A stretch of 17,871 bases of DNA from CAYRMN01 sp964425575 (lineage in GTDB: Bacteria > Patescibacteriota > Patescibacteriia > 2-12-FULL-60-25): assembly GCA_964425575.1 (NCBI GenBank), contig CAYRMN010000025.1:1-17871 (forward strand), written 5' to 3'. Both the position numbers and the translations under genes were made by a program. The notes beneath the pieces were generated by a model, which was given only the letters and a program-made list of their open reading frames with translations, was not told the origin of the DNA and did not search any database. Shown here piece by piece: positions 6,660 through 13,552 of this stretch (positions within the stretch are counted from its first letter, which is position 1; each line of letters begins with the position of its first letter).

Positions 6660-7784
6660 ATGAATGAAAGAGATCTCCTACCTCAGGTTACCCCAGAGCG
6701 CACAGCACAAGAAAAATACGTGGCGCGCCTACGTCAGGCGGAAAGACTACAAATTCCGGATGTTATACCTGCGAAGAAGATACAAGGTTTTTCGGACTCT
6801 GGCGTGGTTGCCGGATATACTTTGGAAAAAGCAGAGTATCGCAGAACCGATGGCTATGAGCCTGGCCCGGGTGAAGATATCGCTCTTTATAATGCATTGC
6901 TAGGTCTGTTTTTAGTCGGTGACGGATTAGGAGGGCACGGGAACGGCGACCTAGGAAGTCGCCTTGGGGCTGTATCCATTGAACAGACGTATGCGAGAGA
7001 GATGGAGCTGAATAATACACACGTCAAAACGGATCACATGGATAAACTCGTTCAGGCACTGCAGAGACGTGAAAACAAAGAGGAAGCTGAGTGGTTCGCT
7101 GCCTCTCTTGGAGAGATTGACCCAGAACTTATAAAAAAGGCGGCGTGTCTCATTAGCGCATTTGATGCTTCAGATGAGAAGATTGTTCAAGAAGGCAGAA
7201 AAAGTGAAACAACGATGTGCGCTGCGCTTATTCATCAAACCACAGATGGTCGACGATTTGCATTAATAGCGAATATTGGAGATGGTGGTGCGTTTCATAA
7301 ACGAAATAACGAGGACTTCGTGCGAGTAGGTACAGAAGATTCTTATATTCAACGCTTCTTATCACTGGGCATCCTTTCTCCTGAAAAACTCCTTGAAATG
7401 CAAAAACAGCCGAGAAGGAAATTTGAAATCCCCTCTTCAACTGTCGTTGGTACAATGGATTCACTCTCTTATCAAGACCTTGCGGCTTGGATGACTGATG
7501 CACTAGGAACGACGACGTACCGTGGACCGTCTCTCACCATTCTAGAGCTTCTCCCTGGAGACACACTGCTTCTTTGCACAGATGGAACAACGGATAAATA
7601 CAAACAACGAGAGCATCCAAGTTCGACCGATGAGCCTAACTATCATGCCATGACTACCGCATTCGATGCAGGAACATCAATCGAGAATAGTTTGGATATG
7701 CTTCGCGAAGACGCATCATCACGCAGAACATTTAAATTTACCGATGATCAAGCATTAATTGCGCTTCGAGTTCTGCACGCATAA
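6660..7784 (+). CDS. PP2C-type protein serine/threonine phosphatase
   Basis: The 374-residue protein carries the PP2C metal-binding motifs in order. They are DGLGGHGNG (88-96; the family has DGxGGH), TTMCAAL (185-191), ANIGDGGAF (204-212, the GDSR motif with Gly-Gly in place of Ser-Arg), GDTLLLCTDG (300-309, Asp308) and TDDQALIAL (361-369). Known members remove phosphate from Ser/Thr, or regulate stress partners, with two Mn/Mg ions. A helical insertion of about 80 residues sits between the second and third motifs. There is no membrane helix, so it acts in the cytoplasm. The start at 6660 rests on the promoter just upstream. No partner kinase is in the window. The family call is secure; the target is unknown. 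Confidence 0.9.
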   Translation: MNERDLLPQVTPERTAQEKYVARLRQAERLQIPDVIPAKKIQGFSDSGVVAGYTLEKAEYRRTDGYEPGPGEDIALYNALLGLFLVGDGLGGHGNGDLGSRLGAVSIEQTYAREMELNNTHVKTDHMDKLVQALQRRENKEEAEWFAASLGEIDPELIKKAACLISAFDASDEKIVQEGRKSETTMCAALIHQTTDGRRFALIANIGDGGAFHKRNNEDFVRVGTEDSYIQRFLSLGILSPEKLLEMQKQPRRKFEIPSSTVVGTMDSLSYQDLAAWMTDALGTTTYRGPSLTILELLPGDTLLLCTDGTTDKYKQREHPSSTDEPNYHAMTTAFDAGTSIENSLDMLREDASSRRTFKFTDDQALIALRVLHA

Positions 7785-7812
7785 TGGTCCCTCAATACAA
7801 TAGTGCGATGCA

Positions 7813-8694
7813 TCATTCCTGAAATGCCAGCTCTAGTGCTGCAATATCAAACTTTTTCATCTTTAAAAACGCCTGAGTCACGCGAGCCATCTGCGCAGAC
7901 GTTCCGTTTGTCATCATCTCGTCCATGATCGTTGGAACGACTTGCCACGATACGCCATATATATCCTTCAACCATCCACACTGTTCTGATGCTGGAACCG
8001 CTGAAAGCTTCGTCCAAAAATAATCAATCTCGTCCTGAGTTTCACAGTGTACGATGAATGAAATTGCTTCAGTAAAACTGAAATGGTGTTCGCCTGCGCC
8101 ATCCATCGCGGCGAATTCCTGACCTTCAAGAGTAAACGCAGCATGTTTTATCGCTTGAATCTGATCAGAGGCTTCCCCTTCTTCATAACGCATAATGTGC
8201 CCCACGCTTGAGTTGTGGAAAACAGACCCATAAAAATTAATCGCCTCTTCCGCTTTTCCGTATACGTCGCCCACAAACATGAGGGTGGGTGTGATTTTCT
8301 GTGTCATTGGACGATCGCCTATAAACATGATTTGCCATGATAGACCATATTTATCCTGTACCCAGCCATATCGTTCACTGAACGGATAGGGTCCAAGCTC
8401 CATCAAAGCTTTGCCACCTTCAGACAACTTGCCCCATAATTGTTCGGTCTCCTCCTTTGTTTTACACGCAACCAAAAAAGAAATAGCAGGGGTGAACTTG
8501 AACAAGGGGCCTGCTGATATCAGAGTGAATTCTTGACCGGCTAATTCAATCGTCAGCAGATCGACCGTGCCTGACGGTGTATCACTCAACACTGTATGAT
8601 TTTTGATTCGAGCATTTTGAAAAATTGATGTATAAAAACCGGCCGCTTCTTTGGCCTGTGTATCAAACCAAAGGTGAGTAGTTATTTTTTGCAT
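7813..8694 (-). CDS. Tandem PhnB-like VOC (glyoxalase-fold) protein
   Basis: The 293-residue protein is two consecutive VOC domains of the PhnB / 3-demethylubiquinone-methyltransferase-like group. Domain 1 (about 1-124) begins MQKITTHLWFDTQAKEAAGFY and ends YGWVQDKYGLSWQI. Domain 2 (about 130-293) begins MTQKITPTLMFVGD and has CGWLKDIYGVSWQVVP. Both show the family's hallmark D-x-YG-x-SWQ segment, so neither half looks degenerate. The biochemical role of this group is mostly unknown. The gene starts 21 bases after the SRPBCC stop and probably shares its transcript. A TATAAA lies ten bases before its ATG, and there is no Shine-Dalgarno site. The stop faces the PP2C gene only 28 bases away. The family call is secure. 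Confidence 0.9.
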   Translation of the reverse strand: MQKITTHLWFDTQAKEAAGFYTSIFQNARIKNHTVLSDTPSGTVDLLTIELAGQEFTLISAGPLFKFTPAISFLVACKTKEETEQLWGKLSEGGKALMELGPYPFSERYGWVQDKYGLSWQIMFIGDRPMTQKITPTLMFVGDVYGKAEEAINFYGSVFHNSSVGHIMRYEEGEASDQIQAIKHAAFTLEGQEFAAMDGAGEHHFSFTEAISFIVHCETQDEIDYFWTKLSAVPASEQCGWLKDIYGVSWQVVPTIMDEMMTNGTSAQMARVTQAFLKMKKFDIAALELAFQE

Positions 8695-8715
8695 ATTGGT
8701 ATCGTTTATAAAAAA

Positions 8716-9177
8716 CTATTCTCTTTCTGTCAGCTCCTTCAACATCTGAAGCGCTTTGGGCCACATGTCTTCAAACATCGCCTTGTATTCTTCGGCAACA
8801 TCCATATCTACTGACACTTCCGTACCACCATCTTTTTCAGTAAACGTGTAGTTTTCCAATGACGGAGTCCACTGTTTTACTTTCTCACTGGTAGTATCGA
8901 TCACGCCGTTCTGGATCATTCCAAGATGTTCAATAGAAAGAAATTCATAGCGACGATTCTCTTTGATGCGGCTGAACATTCCTCCTTCGCCATTTCCGTC
9001 AGGATTCGGTCCTAAAAAACGCATTTCTGAGCCTTGTTCCCAATTTCCGATGTAGTAGGATCCGGGATTAAATACATTCGTCCATTCAGGATATGTCTGC
9101 TCACTGAGCATGGCGTCCCAGACTTTTTCCTTGGGAGCGTCGATCTGTATTGAGAAGTGTATTTTTTGCATATTCAT
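8716..9177 (-). CDS. SRPBCC (START/Bet v1-like, AHSA1-type) protein
   Basis: The 153-residue protein fits the single-domain SRPBCC fold. It starts MQKIHFSIQIDAPKEKVWDAM, the usual strand-helix opening, then has a beta-sheet with EGGMFSRIKENRRYEFLS and NYTFTEKDGGTEVSV, and ends with the long helix MFEDMWPKALQMLKEL. Such proteins bind hydrophobic ligands; the ligand is unknown. It precedes the tandem VOC gene in an apparent two-gene operon, a pairing often seen in bacteria. The start is either ATG 9177 or ATG 9171. A GATAAT (minus 9181-9176) overlaps the first, and TTGGGA lies 16 bases further up, so 9171 is a real alternative. No Shine-Dalgarno site is present. Confidence 0.88.
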   Translation of the reverse strand: MNMQKIHFSIQIDAPKEKVWDAMLSEQTYPEWTNVFNPGSYYIGNWEQGSEMRFLGPNPDGNGEGGMFSRIKENRRYEFLSIEHLGMIQNGVIDTTSEKVKQWTPSLENYTFTEKDGGTEVSVDMDVAEEYKAMFEDMWPKALQMLKELTERE

Positions 9178-9270
9178 TATCAGTCTACATTATGAGTTCC
9201 CAACTCAGAATAGCATACAGACTTGATTATCCGGATACAAACGACTTGTTATGCTTCTTATGTATAAAAA

Positions 9271-9624
9271 TTAATACAAAATGTCTTCTTCCGAATTCAG
9301 ATCTTTCACGGGTGGCGACTGGATGGAAAGAATCAAAGTCCGTGTTTTTGGAGTAAACCCATGCTTTACTTCCCTCCCGATATAAAATGTACTTCCAGGG
9401 CCATACGGAGATTCTTTTTCATTAATAGAGATAACGCCTTCGCCAACGATAAAATGCAAATATCCCTGCGCCATTACATGATAATGCGGAGGATAGGTCA
9501 CGTTTTCAAACAGCTCAACCAAATCGTGAGATGTTTCATTAAACATGCCAAGCCGATACACAATGGTAGGTTCAGGAGATGAAAAAAATGAATCTGAGGG
9601 AATTTGTTCCAAAATAGAAGACAT
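9271..9624 (-). CDS. Small single-domain cupin
   Basis: The 117-residue protein has one cupin barrel. Motif 1 is PPHYHVMAQGYLHFIVGEG with His47 and His49, Gln53 in the usual Glu place, and the closing glycine. Motif 2 contains GREVKHGF with His88. It therefore probably binds one metal ion with a slightly altered ligand set. No enzyme class can be given. It starts ten bases after the DUF1801 stop and is likely in one transcript with it. A TAGTAT overlaps that stop, seven bases before the ATG, so an own promoter is possible. There is no Shine-Dalgarno site. The gene is followed by 93 bases without features before the SRPBCC start. Confidence 0.8.
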   Translation of the reverse strand: MSSILEQIPSDSFFSSPEPTIVYRLGMFNETSHDLVELFENVTYPPHYHVMAQGYLHFIVGEGVISINEKESPYGPGSTFYIGREVKHGFTPKTRTLILSIQSPPVKDLNSEEDILY

Positions 9625-9634
9625 AATTGAGATA

Positions 9635-10069
9635 CTATTTCTTCGTCGCCCCTACCCCCTCCAGTCCTGGATTTTTGGCAGCTAACGCGATTATCTTTTT
9701 CAATGTTGGCAGATGGACATCTTCAAGTTTCTTCAATCGAATACAACTCTTACCTACGCGCACCTTGCCGAGCTCTTTCGCATACGTCTCAGCCAGGTAT
9801 TTCCCATGATCTACAGCACAGATATAGATGCTCACGTAATTCTTTTGATTTGCCAATGAGATCACCGGCCATTCAATCATTTCTTTCTTATAATTTCGAT
9901 ACAGAAAAGATCCATACCCGAGCATATTGTAGGCAAAATGCGGTTTGAGCTTTGGCGCAGACTTCTGAATAAACGCGTGTAGAAATTCGATAAGCTCCCT
10001 GCGTTCAGCGGGAACGGTTGCGAGGTATTGCGCAACGGTTGTAGCTTTTACGGATTTGAACATGTTCAT
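9635..10069 (-). CDS. DUF1801 (YdhG-like) protein
   Basis: The 144-residue protein matches the DUF1801 fold. It has the opening VAQYLATVPAERRELIEFLHAFI, then PHFAYNMLGYGSF with a conserved aromatic run, a hydrophobic core VSIYICAVDHGKYLAETYAKELGKVRVGKSCIR, and a C-terminal helix after DVHLPTLKKII. Family members are small cytoplasmic proteins related to frataxin-like folds, and some have been proposed as iron chaperones; function here is unknown. It begins with MNM, so ATG 10069 or 10063. The bases between its start and the hemerythrin stop (10070-10193) hold no convincing gene. The cupin gene follows after ten bases. Confidence 0.82.
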   Translation of the reverse strand: MNMFKSVKATTVAQYLATVPAERRELIEFLHAFIQKSAPKLKPHFAYNMLGYGSFLYRNYKKEMIEWPVISLANQKNYVSIYICAVDHGKYLAETYAKELGKVRVGKSCIRLKKLEDVHLPTLKKIIALAAKNPGLEGVGATKK

Positions 10070-10193
10070 ACTTCAGATGTGTTTTTTTCTTTGATCGCGT
10101 ATCGAGCATCCATTGCATGGAACGGCTTATGGTCTTGGCCGCGCGATGAATATAAGCAATCAACGACGTAGAGAGTCGATCTCTTCCACCGCA

Positions 10194-10991
10194 TCAATAT
10201 TCTGTCGGCACAGGCGTTGTCGCTGACCCTACGGCGTACGCTCCCCACACGCGTTTCGATCGTACCTCGAATTCAGTCTGAGCCACCGGGAGTTTCGCGA
10301 GTAGAATATCAGGCAACATCCTTCGAACCTGATCAAGGACTTCCGGGGCGATGCCTTGCATGCTCCACGCAAATCCTTGGGCATACATAGCAGCCATTGT
10401 ATCATCAGCTGGCATAGGGAACTCCTTAGCATCACGCAGACAAAAAATGATTTGAGCTTCTTCAAAAGCGAGGTGCTGATCAAGAAGTGTTTTTAATTCA
10501 TTCAATACGCCGTCGACGTTTTCAGGATGCACCAAATCAGCAAAGGCCGCATCACCCTTTTCTAGCACAGGATCGATCTTGTGATGCTGCTCCACGAGTT
10601 CGTCGATGGCTGATGCGAGTTCGGGGTGTTTCGTCCTGATGTCGGGAAAGATGTTCATATCTTCCATAATGTGGTGTCCATGAAGCGCTTGTCGATAGCT
10701 CGTTTCCCACTCGCCGCGCACGGCCTCGCGACGTGAGACATCACCACCCTTGATCTGAGCCACCGCACGCATAAAGCGAGCCATGTCACGTCGAAACGCA
10801 TGATGAGACAGGAGAATCATGGTTGCCATCGAGGCACCGCCATCGTCATTCAGGAGATTTGGAGGTTGGGGCATAATGCATTCAGTGTTTGACAATCCAG
10901 AGTAAAAAAGGACTTTCTGATATTTTTCTGGCCTAGCAGGCAAACAGAGATTTTCTAAAACAACGGCATTATGAGTTTTATGGTATCTCAT
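10194..10991 (-). CDS. Hemerythrin-like HHE domain protein
   Basis: The 265-residue protein has a four-helix HHE core at about 58-185: SHHAFRRDM (His63/64), HGHHIMEDMNIFP (His106/107, Glu110), LVEQHHKIDP (His136/137) and LDQHLAFEEAQ (His173, Glu177). This is the His/Glu pattern of di-iron hemerythrin-like proteins, which bind O2 or act in iron, oxygen or NO responses. A helical C-terminal part (about 197-245) and a 57-residue N-terminal extension flank it. The ATG overlaps the stop of the upstream cupin as ATGA, with GAGGA four bases before it, so the 10991 start and translational coupling are favoured. The ATG at residue 40 is the alternative. Cytoplasmic. Confidence 0.85.
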   Translation of the reverse strand: MRYHKTHNAVVLENLCLPARPEKYQKVLFYSGLSNTECIMPQPPNLLNDDGGASMATMILLSHHAFRRDMARFMRAVAQIKGGDVSRREAVRGEWETSYRQALHGHHIMEDMNIFPDIRTKHPELASAIDELVEQHHKIDPVLEKGDAAFADLVHPENVDGVLNELKTLLDQHLAFEEAQIIFCLRDAKEFPMPADDTMAAMYAQGFAWSMQGIAPEVLDQVRRMLPDILLAKLPVAQTEFEVRSKRVWGAYAVGSATTPVPTEY

Positions 10992-11386
10992 TGATCCTCT
11001 GTCGTCACTCCATCGAAATGCTCGGAATCAGCTTCAGCTTCGGCTTTTGTTTTATGAATAACGCCATCACGATGGTGTGGCGGCATATAGAGTGTATAGA
11101 GCTTCATGAAACTGTTCCCGGTATTGATAATGTTGTGTTGTATCCCGACCGGAACAACGATAACGCTTCCGTCGGCGATGTCATGAGAAACTCCATCCAA
11201 AATAGCCTTCCCCTCCCCTTGTTCAACTCGCAAAAACTGATCCACATCATGCACCTCTTCGCCGATCTCTTCATGAGGCAAAAGGGACATCAGGACAAGC
11301 TGACTATTTTTATCCGTGTAGAGAACTTTACGAAAATTCTCATTTTCCAAAGCACGTTGTTCGATATTTGAAATATAGCCTTTCAT
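10988..11386 (-). CDS. Conserved cupin-domain protein
   Basis: From the ATG at 11386 the protein has 132 residues and matches a widespread cupin family that begins MKGY-SNIE and runs LENENFRKVLYT. The barrel has GEEVHDVDQFLRVEQGEG (His46; one residue shorter than usual and Asp48 in the second-His place), then VVPVGIQHNIINTG (His84) and the family's tail PPHHRDGVIHKTKAEAEAD. The frame is open back to 11473, but those residues lack family similarity. An extended -10 (TGGTATGCT) stands eight bases before 11386, predicting a leaderless mRNA. It is followed by the hemerythrin gene with a 4-base overlap, so the two are co-translated. Metal-binding protein, reaction unknown. Confidence 0.88.
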   Translation of the reverse strand: MKGYISNIEQRALENENFRKVLYTDKNSQLVLMSLLPHEEIGEEVHDVDQFLRVEQGEGKAILDGVSHDIADGSVIVVPVGIQHNIINTGNSFMKLYTLYMPPHHRDGVIHKTKAEAEADSEHFDGVTTEDQ

Positions 11387-11394
11387 ATGTAGCC

Positions 11395-11403
11395 AGCATA
11401 CCA
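11395..11403 (-). promoter_or_regulatory. Extended -10 promoter of the cupin-hemerythrin pair
   Basis: Minus strand TGGTATGCT, eight bases before the ATG at 11386. TATGCT matches TATAAT in four positions and carries the TGn extension. No clear -35 is seen. Predicted start is one base from the ATG. Confidence 0.45.
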
Positions 11404-11501
11404 CCAATGCAAACAATACGTATCTGCTGTATATAACGAACTGATAACCGCTTCGTGCTATTCGAGATCGCAACCCATATCCCCTCTCTTACGATATCAA
11501 A

Positions 11502-12356
11502 TCAAGCTAGCGCAACATCCTTCTTCTTATTCTCCATTGATTGAATCAAACGGGTCATACCAATGCCACCGCCATATCGAGGAAAAAATGGTAGTGCTAA
11601 AAACGATTCCAATTCAGCCTCAACACGATCTTGACCAAACAAATCAAACAACGTTTGTGCATACTGACCTTCGCTAATCGTATGAAATCGTTCACGCATA
11701 TCGATCGGATCGACGGAGCGTTCAGCGGACCCAATTGTTTCCATCCCATCAATAATCACATCGATCTTATGTGATGCCCCTTGTCCATCACGTCGCATAT
11801 TCCAAAAGGGAGATGTGTGCTCTGGAAAATATTCCAAAAATGCCACTCGACCATCATCATCTAGCATCCTTCGTTCTTCGATGCGACTTATATCGCGAAC
11901 ACCATAACGCGCCATCGCATCTGTGTATGACACATGCGGAAATGTCTCTTTTGATCCATATCCAAGATACTCTAGCAACCCTGCCTCCAACATTCTCAAT
12001 TCCTCCAGCGTCCCTTTCGATTCAAATTCGAACATCGGAAACAAAATACGGTGTCGACCAGGAACCGGGTTCTGCTCTTGTCGATAACTGGTGCTCACAC
12101 AAAAAACACCTGCAACATCAGGCCGCGTAAGTAATTCATACTCAAGCCACATTTGGCCCGTCTGTGGCAATGGCCATACCTGCCCTGCATACGTAAATGA
12201 TGCAACGGTCGTCGGATCTTCACATGCCGCAAGAATACTCAAGCGGTCCTGAGTATGAACTTCTAAAAATCCCCGATCAAAAAAGAACGCACGTAATGCG
12301 TTCGTCACGTGACTAAAAGCCGGCACATTTGGCTCCCCGATGTATGCGTTTTTCAT
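11502..12356 (-). CDS. Class II aminoacyl-tRNA-synthetase core (Asp/Asn/Lys type), AsnA-like
   Basis: The 284-residue protein is a bare class IIb catalytic core. Motif 2 is CVSTSYRQEQNPVPGRHRI...FPMFEFE (about 86-112; Arg92, Glu94, Arg101), followed by the subclass segment VIIDGMETIGSAERSVDP (200-217). Motif 3 is GGGIGMTRLIQSM (262-274; Arg269). The N-terminal OB-fold anticodon-binding domain of AspRS/AsnRS/LysRS is absent. Known stand-alone cores of this kind include archaeal asparagine synthetase related to AsnRS (AS-AR) and EpmA. The AsnRS-like motifs favour the first, but that is inference. The frame opens at 12455, but the added 33 residues translate a terminator and a TATAAT, so I use ATG 12356. 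Not a normal tRNA ligase by architecture. Confidence 0.75.
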   Translation of the reverse strand: MKNAYIGEPNVPAFSHVTNALRAFFFDRGFLEVHTQDRLSILAACEDPTTVASFTYAGQVWPLPQTGQMWLEYELLTRPDVAGVFCVSTSYRQEQNPVPGRHRILFPMFEFESKGTLEELRMLEAGLLEYLGYGSKETFPHVSYTDAMARYGVRDISRIEERRMLDDDGRVAFLEYFPEHTSPFWNMRRDGQGASHKIDVIIDGMETIGSAERSVDPIDMRERFHTISEGQYAQTLFDLFGQDRVEAELESFLALPFFPRYGGGIGMTRLIQSMENKKKDVALA

Positions 12357-12362
12357 ATGCGA

Positions 12363-12387
12363 ATAAAAAAAGAGCCCCAAACGGGGC
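12363..12387 (-). terminator. Rho-independent terminator of the TspO-DUF1295 operon
   Basis: Minus strand GCCCC-GTTT-GGGGC (12387-12374) followed by TCTTTTTTTATT: a compact stem plus a long T-run. It lies about 180 bases past the last gene of the operon (stop at 12569) and just before the synthetase-like gene. Confidence 0.8.
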
Positions 12388-12389
12388 GA

Positions 12390-12395
12390 ATTATA
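12390..12395 (-). promoter_or_regulatory. Perfect -10 hexamer before the synthetase-like gene
   Basis: Minus strand TATAAT at 12395-12390, without a recognisable -35. Predicted transcription start (about 12383) falls inside the terminator hairpin, so transcripts from here would lack the left arm and escape termination. The leader to ATG 12356 would be about 27 bases, U-rich and without a Shine-Dalgarno site. Confidence 0.45.
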
Positions 12396-12568
12396 TCGTA
12401 GATGCTGAGCGCTCGATGGGATGTCGATGCATAGCGATACAAGTATATAGCACACAGCACATTCAAGAAAGACTAAAAAACACTCACGCGCTGTGGATAA
12501 TGTTCTTGCACTCTCATGTATCTGCGATCGTCATCGCATCAACATACACAAATCAGCTCAATGATGCA

Positions 12569-13096
12569 TTACATACGTCGGCTATCATACGCCCAATGCA
12601 GTACAGCCTGGCGTTGTTTTCGATGACAATCCGTATCCCCCACCCTGCAATTCTTTTTAATTTGCATGATGTGACGCCGCATCGCCTTCCATCGTTTGAT
12701 TTGACGCGCATCATCTGGAGAACGTCGGCCCATATAATACCTGCAATACCACTGAAACCACCCGCGAGGATCATCCTTCCAAATCCAACCTTTTTGTCTC
12801 CAAACAGAAAGCGGCTGACTGGCATTGAGACCAAAATAATTAAGCTTCGGATCATGTATAAAGACATCCTTCTTTTGAAGCTTCGCGTTGACAAACCAAG
12901 CTTTCGGAAACTCTTGTGTGCAATCACGCATATAGACGCCGCCAAAAACTCCAAGTGCCAACATCTGCTTTGGGGTAAGCTCGGGACGAAAGTCTGGATG
13001 AAAGCTTCTCCCCGGCTGCGCAACGCACACATATCGATACCCCTTTTGCATTGTATCGTTGACCATCACAACCCTCTGTTTCTTCGTCGCTGGCAT
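12569..13096 (-). CDS. Conserved uncharacterised cytoplasmic protein
   Basis: The 175-residue protein is basic and aromatic-rich without membrane helices. Blocks that I recognise from a widely distributed hypothetical family are RPELTPKQMLALGVFGG, LNYFGLNASQPLSVWR, GWIWKDDPRGWFQWYCRYY and MGRRSPDDARQIKRWK. They are followed by two cysteines (NCRVGDTDC) and a terminal RQRQAVLHWAYDSRRM. The long DPRGWFQWYCRYYMGRR segment is very conserved in family members as I remember them. No function is known to me. ATG 13096 is six bases after the stop of the upstream gene; a TTG at 13102 is also in frame. It is the last gene of the TspO operon. A plus-strand frame across the same stretch is antisense. Confidence 0.8.
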   Translation of the reverse strand: MPATKKQRVVMVNDTMQKGYRYVCVAQPGRSFHPDFRPELTPKQMLALGVFGGVYMRDCTQEFPKAWFVNAKLQKKDVFIHDPKLNYFGLNASQPLSVWRQKGWIWKDDPRGWFQWYCRYYMGRRSPDDARQIKRWKAMRRHIMQIKKNCRVGDTDCHRKQRQAVLHWAYDSRRM

Positions 13097-13102
13097 ACAC
13101 AA

Positions 13103-13552
13103 TTAGCGCTGAACAAGATACACAACGAGTAACAACAAACCGCCCCACCATCCGATGTCAGAGACAATGAAACTAACGATAATTTTTTTCTGAATGGTAG
13201 ATGGTAACAGTTCAGCCTGTCTACCCTCACGCTCGCGCTGAAGTAAAAAGGGGCTAATAGAAAACGACAAAAAAATCCCGTTAAGAATTAATACCATCGC
13301 GATCCACGCGTGATACAGAGGAATACCAGAAAACGAGGTGTGACGATAAAAAATAAGACCCCCAATAATCGCAAGAGTTATTCCAAGCCAAATAAGTGGC
13401 TTAGTGACTTTATGTGTTCGCGTAGTAGCCTCTGTCCAATAGCCGGATGTTCGTCCTAAAAACCCATGAAGGTCAATAACTGTAACCGCGCCTAAACCAA
13501 GAACAAATCCGGCCATGAATAAAAATAATCCAACAAGGTCAAGATTGATCAT
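13103..13552 (-). CDS. Four-helix integral membrane protein
   Basis: The 149-residue protein has four predicted membrane helices, at about 5-26, 50-68, 82-101 and 125-146. Polar loops include DLHGFLGRTSGYWTEATTRTHKVTKPL and LLQREREGRQAELLP. Its ATG overlaps the stop of the DUF1295 gene (ATGA, 13552-13549), so the two are translationally coupled. The stop lies six bases before the conserved soluble gene. I cannot assign a family. The helix-loop pattern with a TRTHKVTKPLIWLG segment resembles small conserved membrane proteins in lipid- or stress-related operons, but this is only an impression. Location is the cytoplasmic membrane. Confidence 0.75.
   Translation of the reverse strand: MINLDLVGLFLFMAGFVLGLGAVTVIDLHGFLGRTSGYWTEATTRTHKVTKPLIWLGITLAIIGGLIFYRHTSFSGIPLYHAWIAMVLILNGIFLSFSISPFLLQREREGRQAELLPSTIQKKIIVSFIVSDIGWWGGLLLLVVYLVQR

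Noticed and set aside
10066..10248. Minus-strand frame of 60 codons ending in an ATGA overlap with the DUF1801 start
   Set aside because: Most of it lies out of frame inside the end of the hemerythrin gene. Its composition is not protein-like and it has no start signal. Only the ATGA overlap is suggestive.
10991..11371. Plus-strand frame of 126 codons
   Set aside because: It is the antisense shadow of the cupin gene 10988-11386, whose product matches a known family over its full length.
11502..12455. Longer start of the synthetase-like gene at 12455
   Set aside because: The extra 33 codons translate a perfect TATAAT and a terminator stem with T-run and show no synthetase similarity, so ATG 12356 is preferred.
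12492..12500. Perfect DnaA box TGTGGATAA
   Set aside because: It is a single copy without a cluster of boxes, an AT-rich unwinding region or dnaA/dnaN genes nearby. One such 9-mer is not surprising in a window of this size.
12329..13132. Long open frame on the plus strand (267 codons)
   Set aside because: It is antisense to the conserved minus-strand gene 12569-13096 and to the promoter/terminator region. Its product is low-complexity without family features, and it has no promoter or Shine-Dalgarno site.
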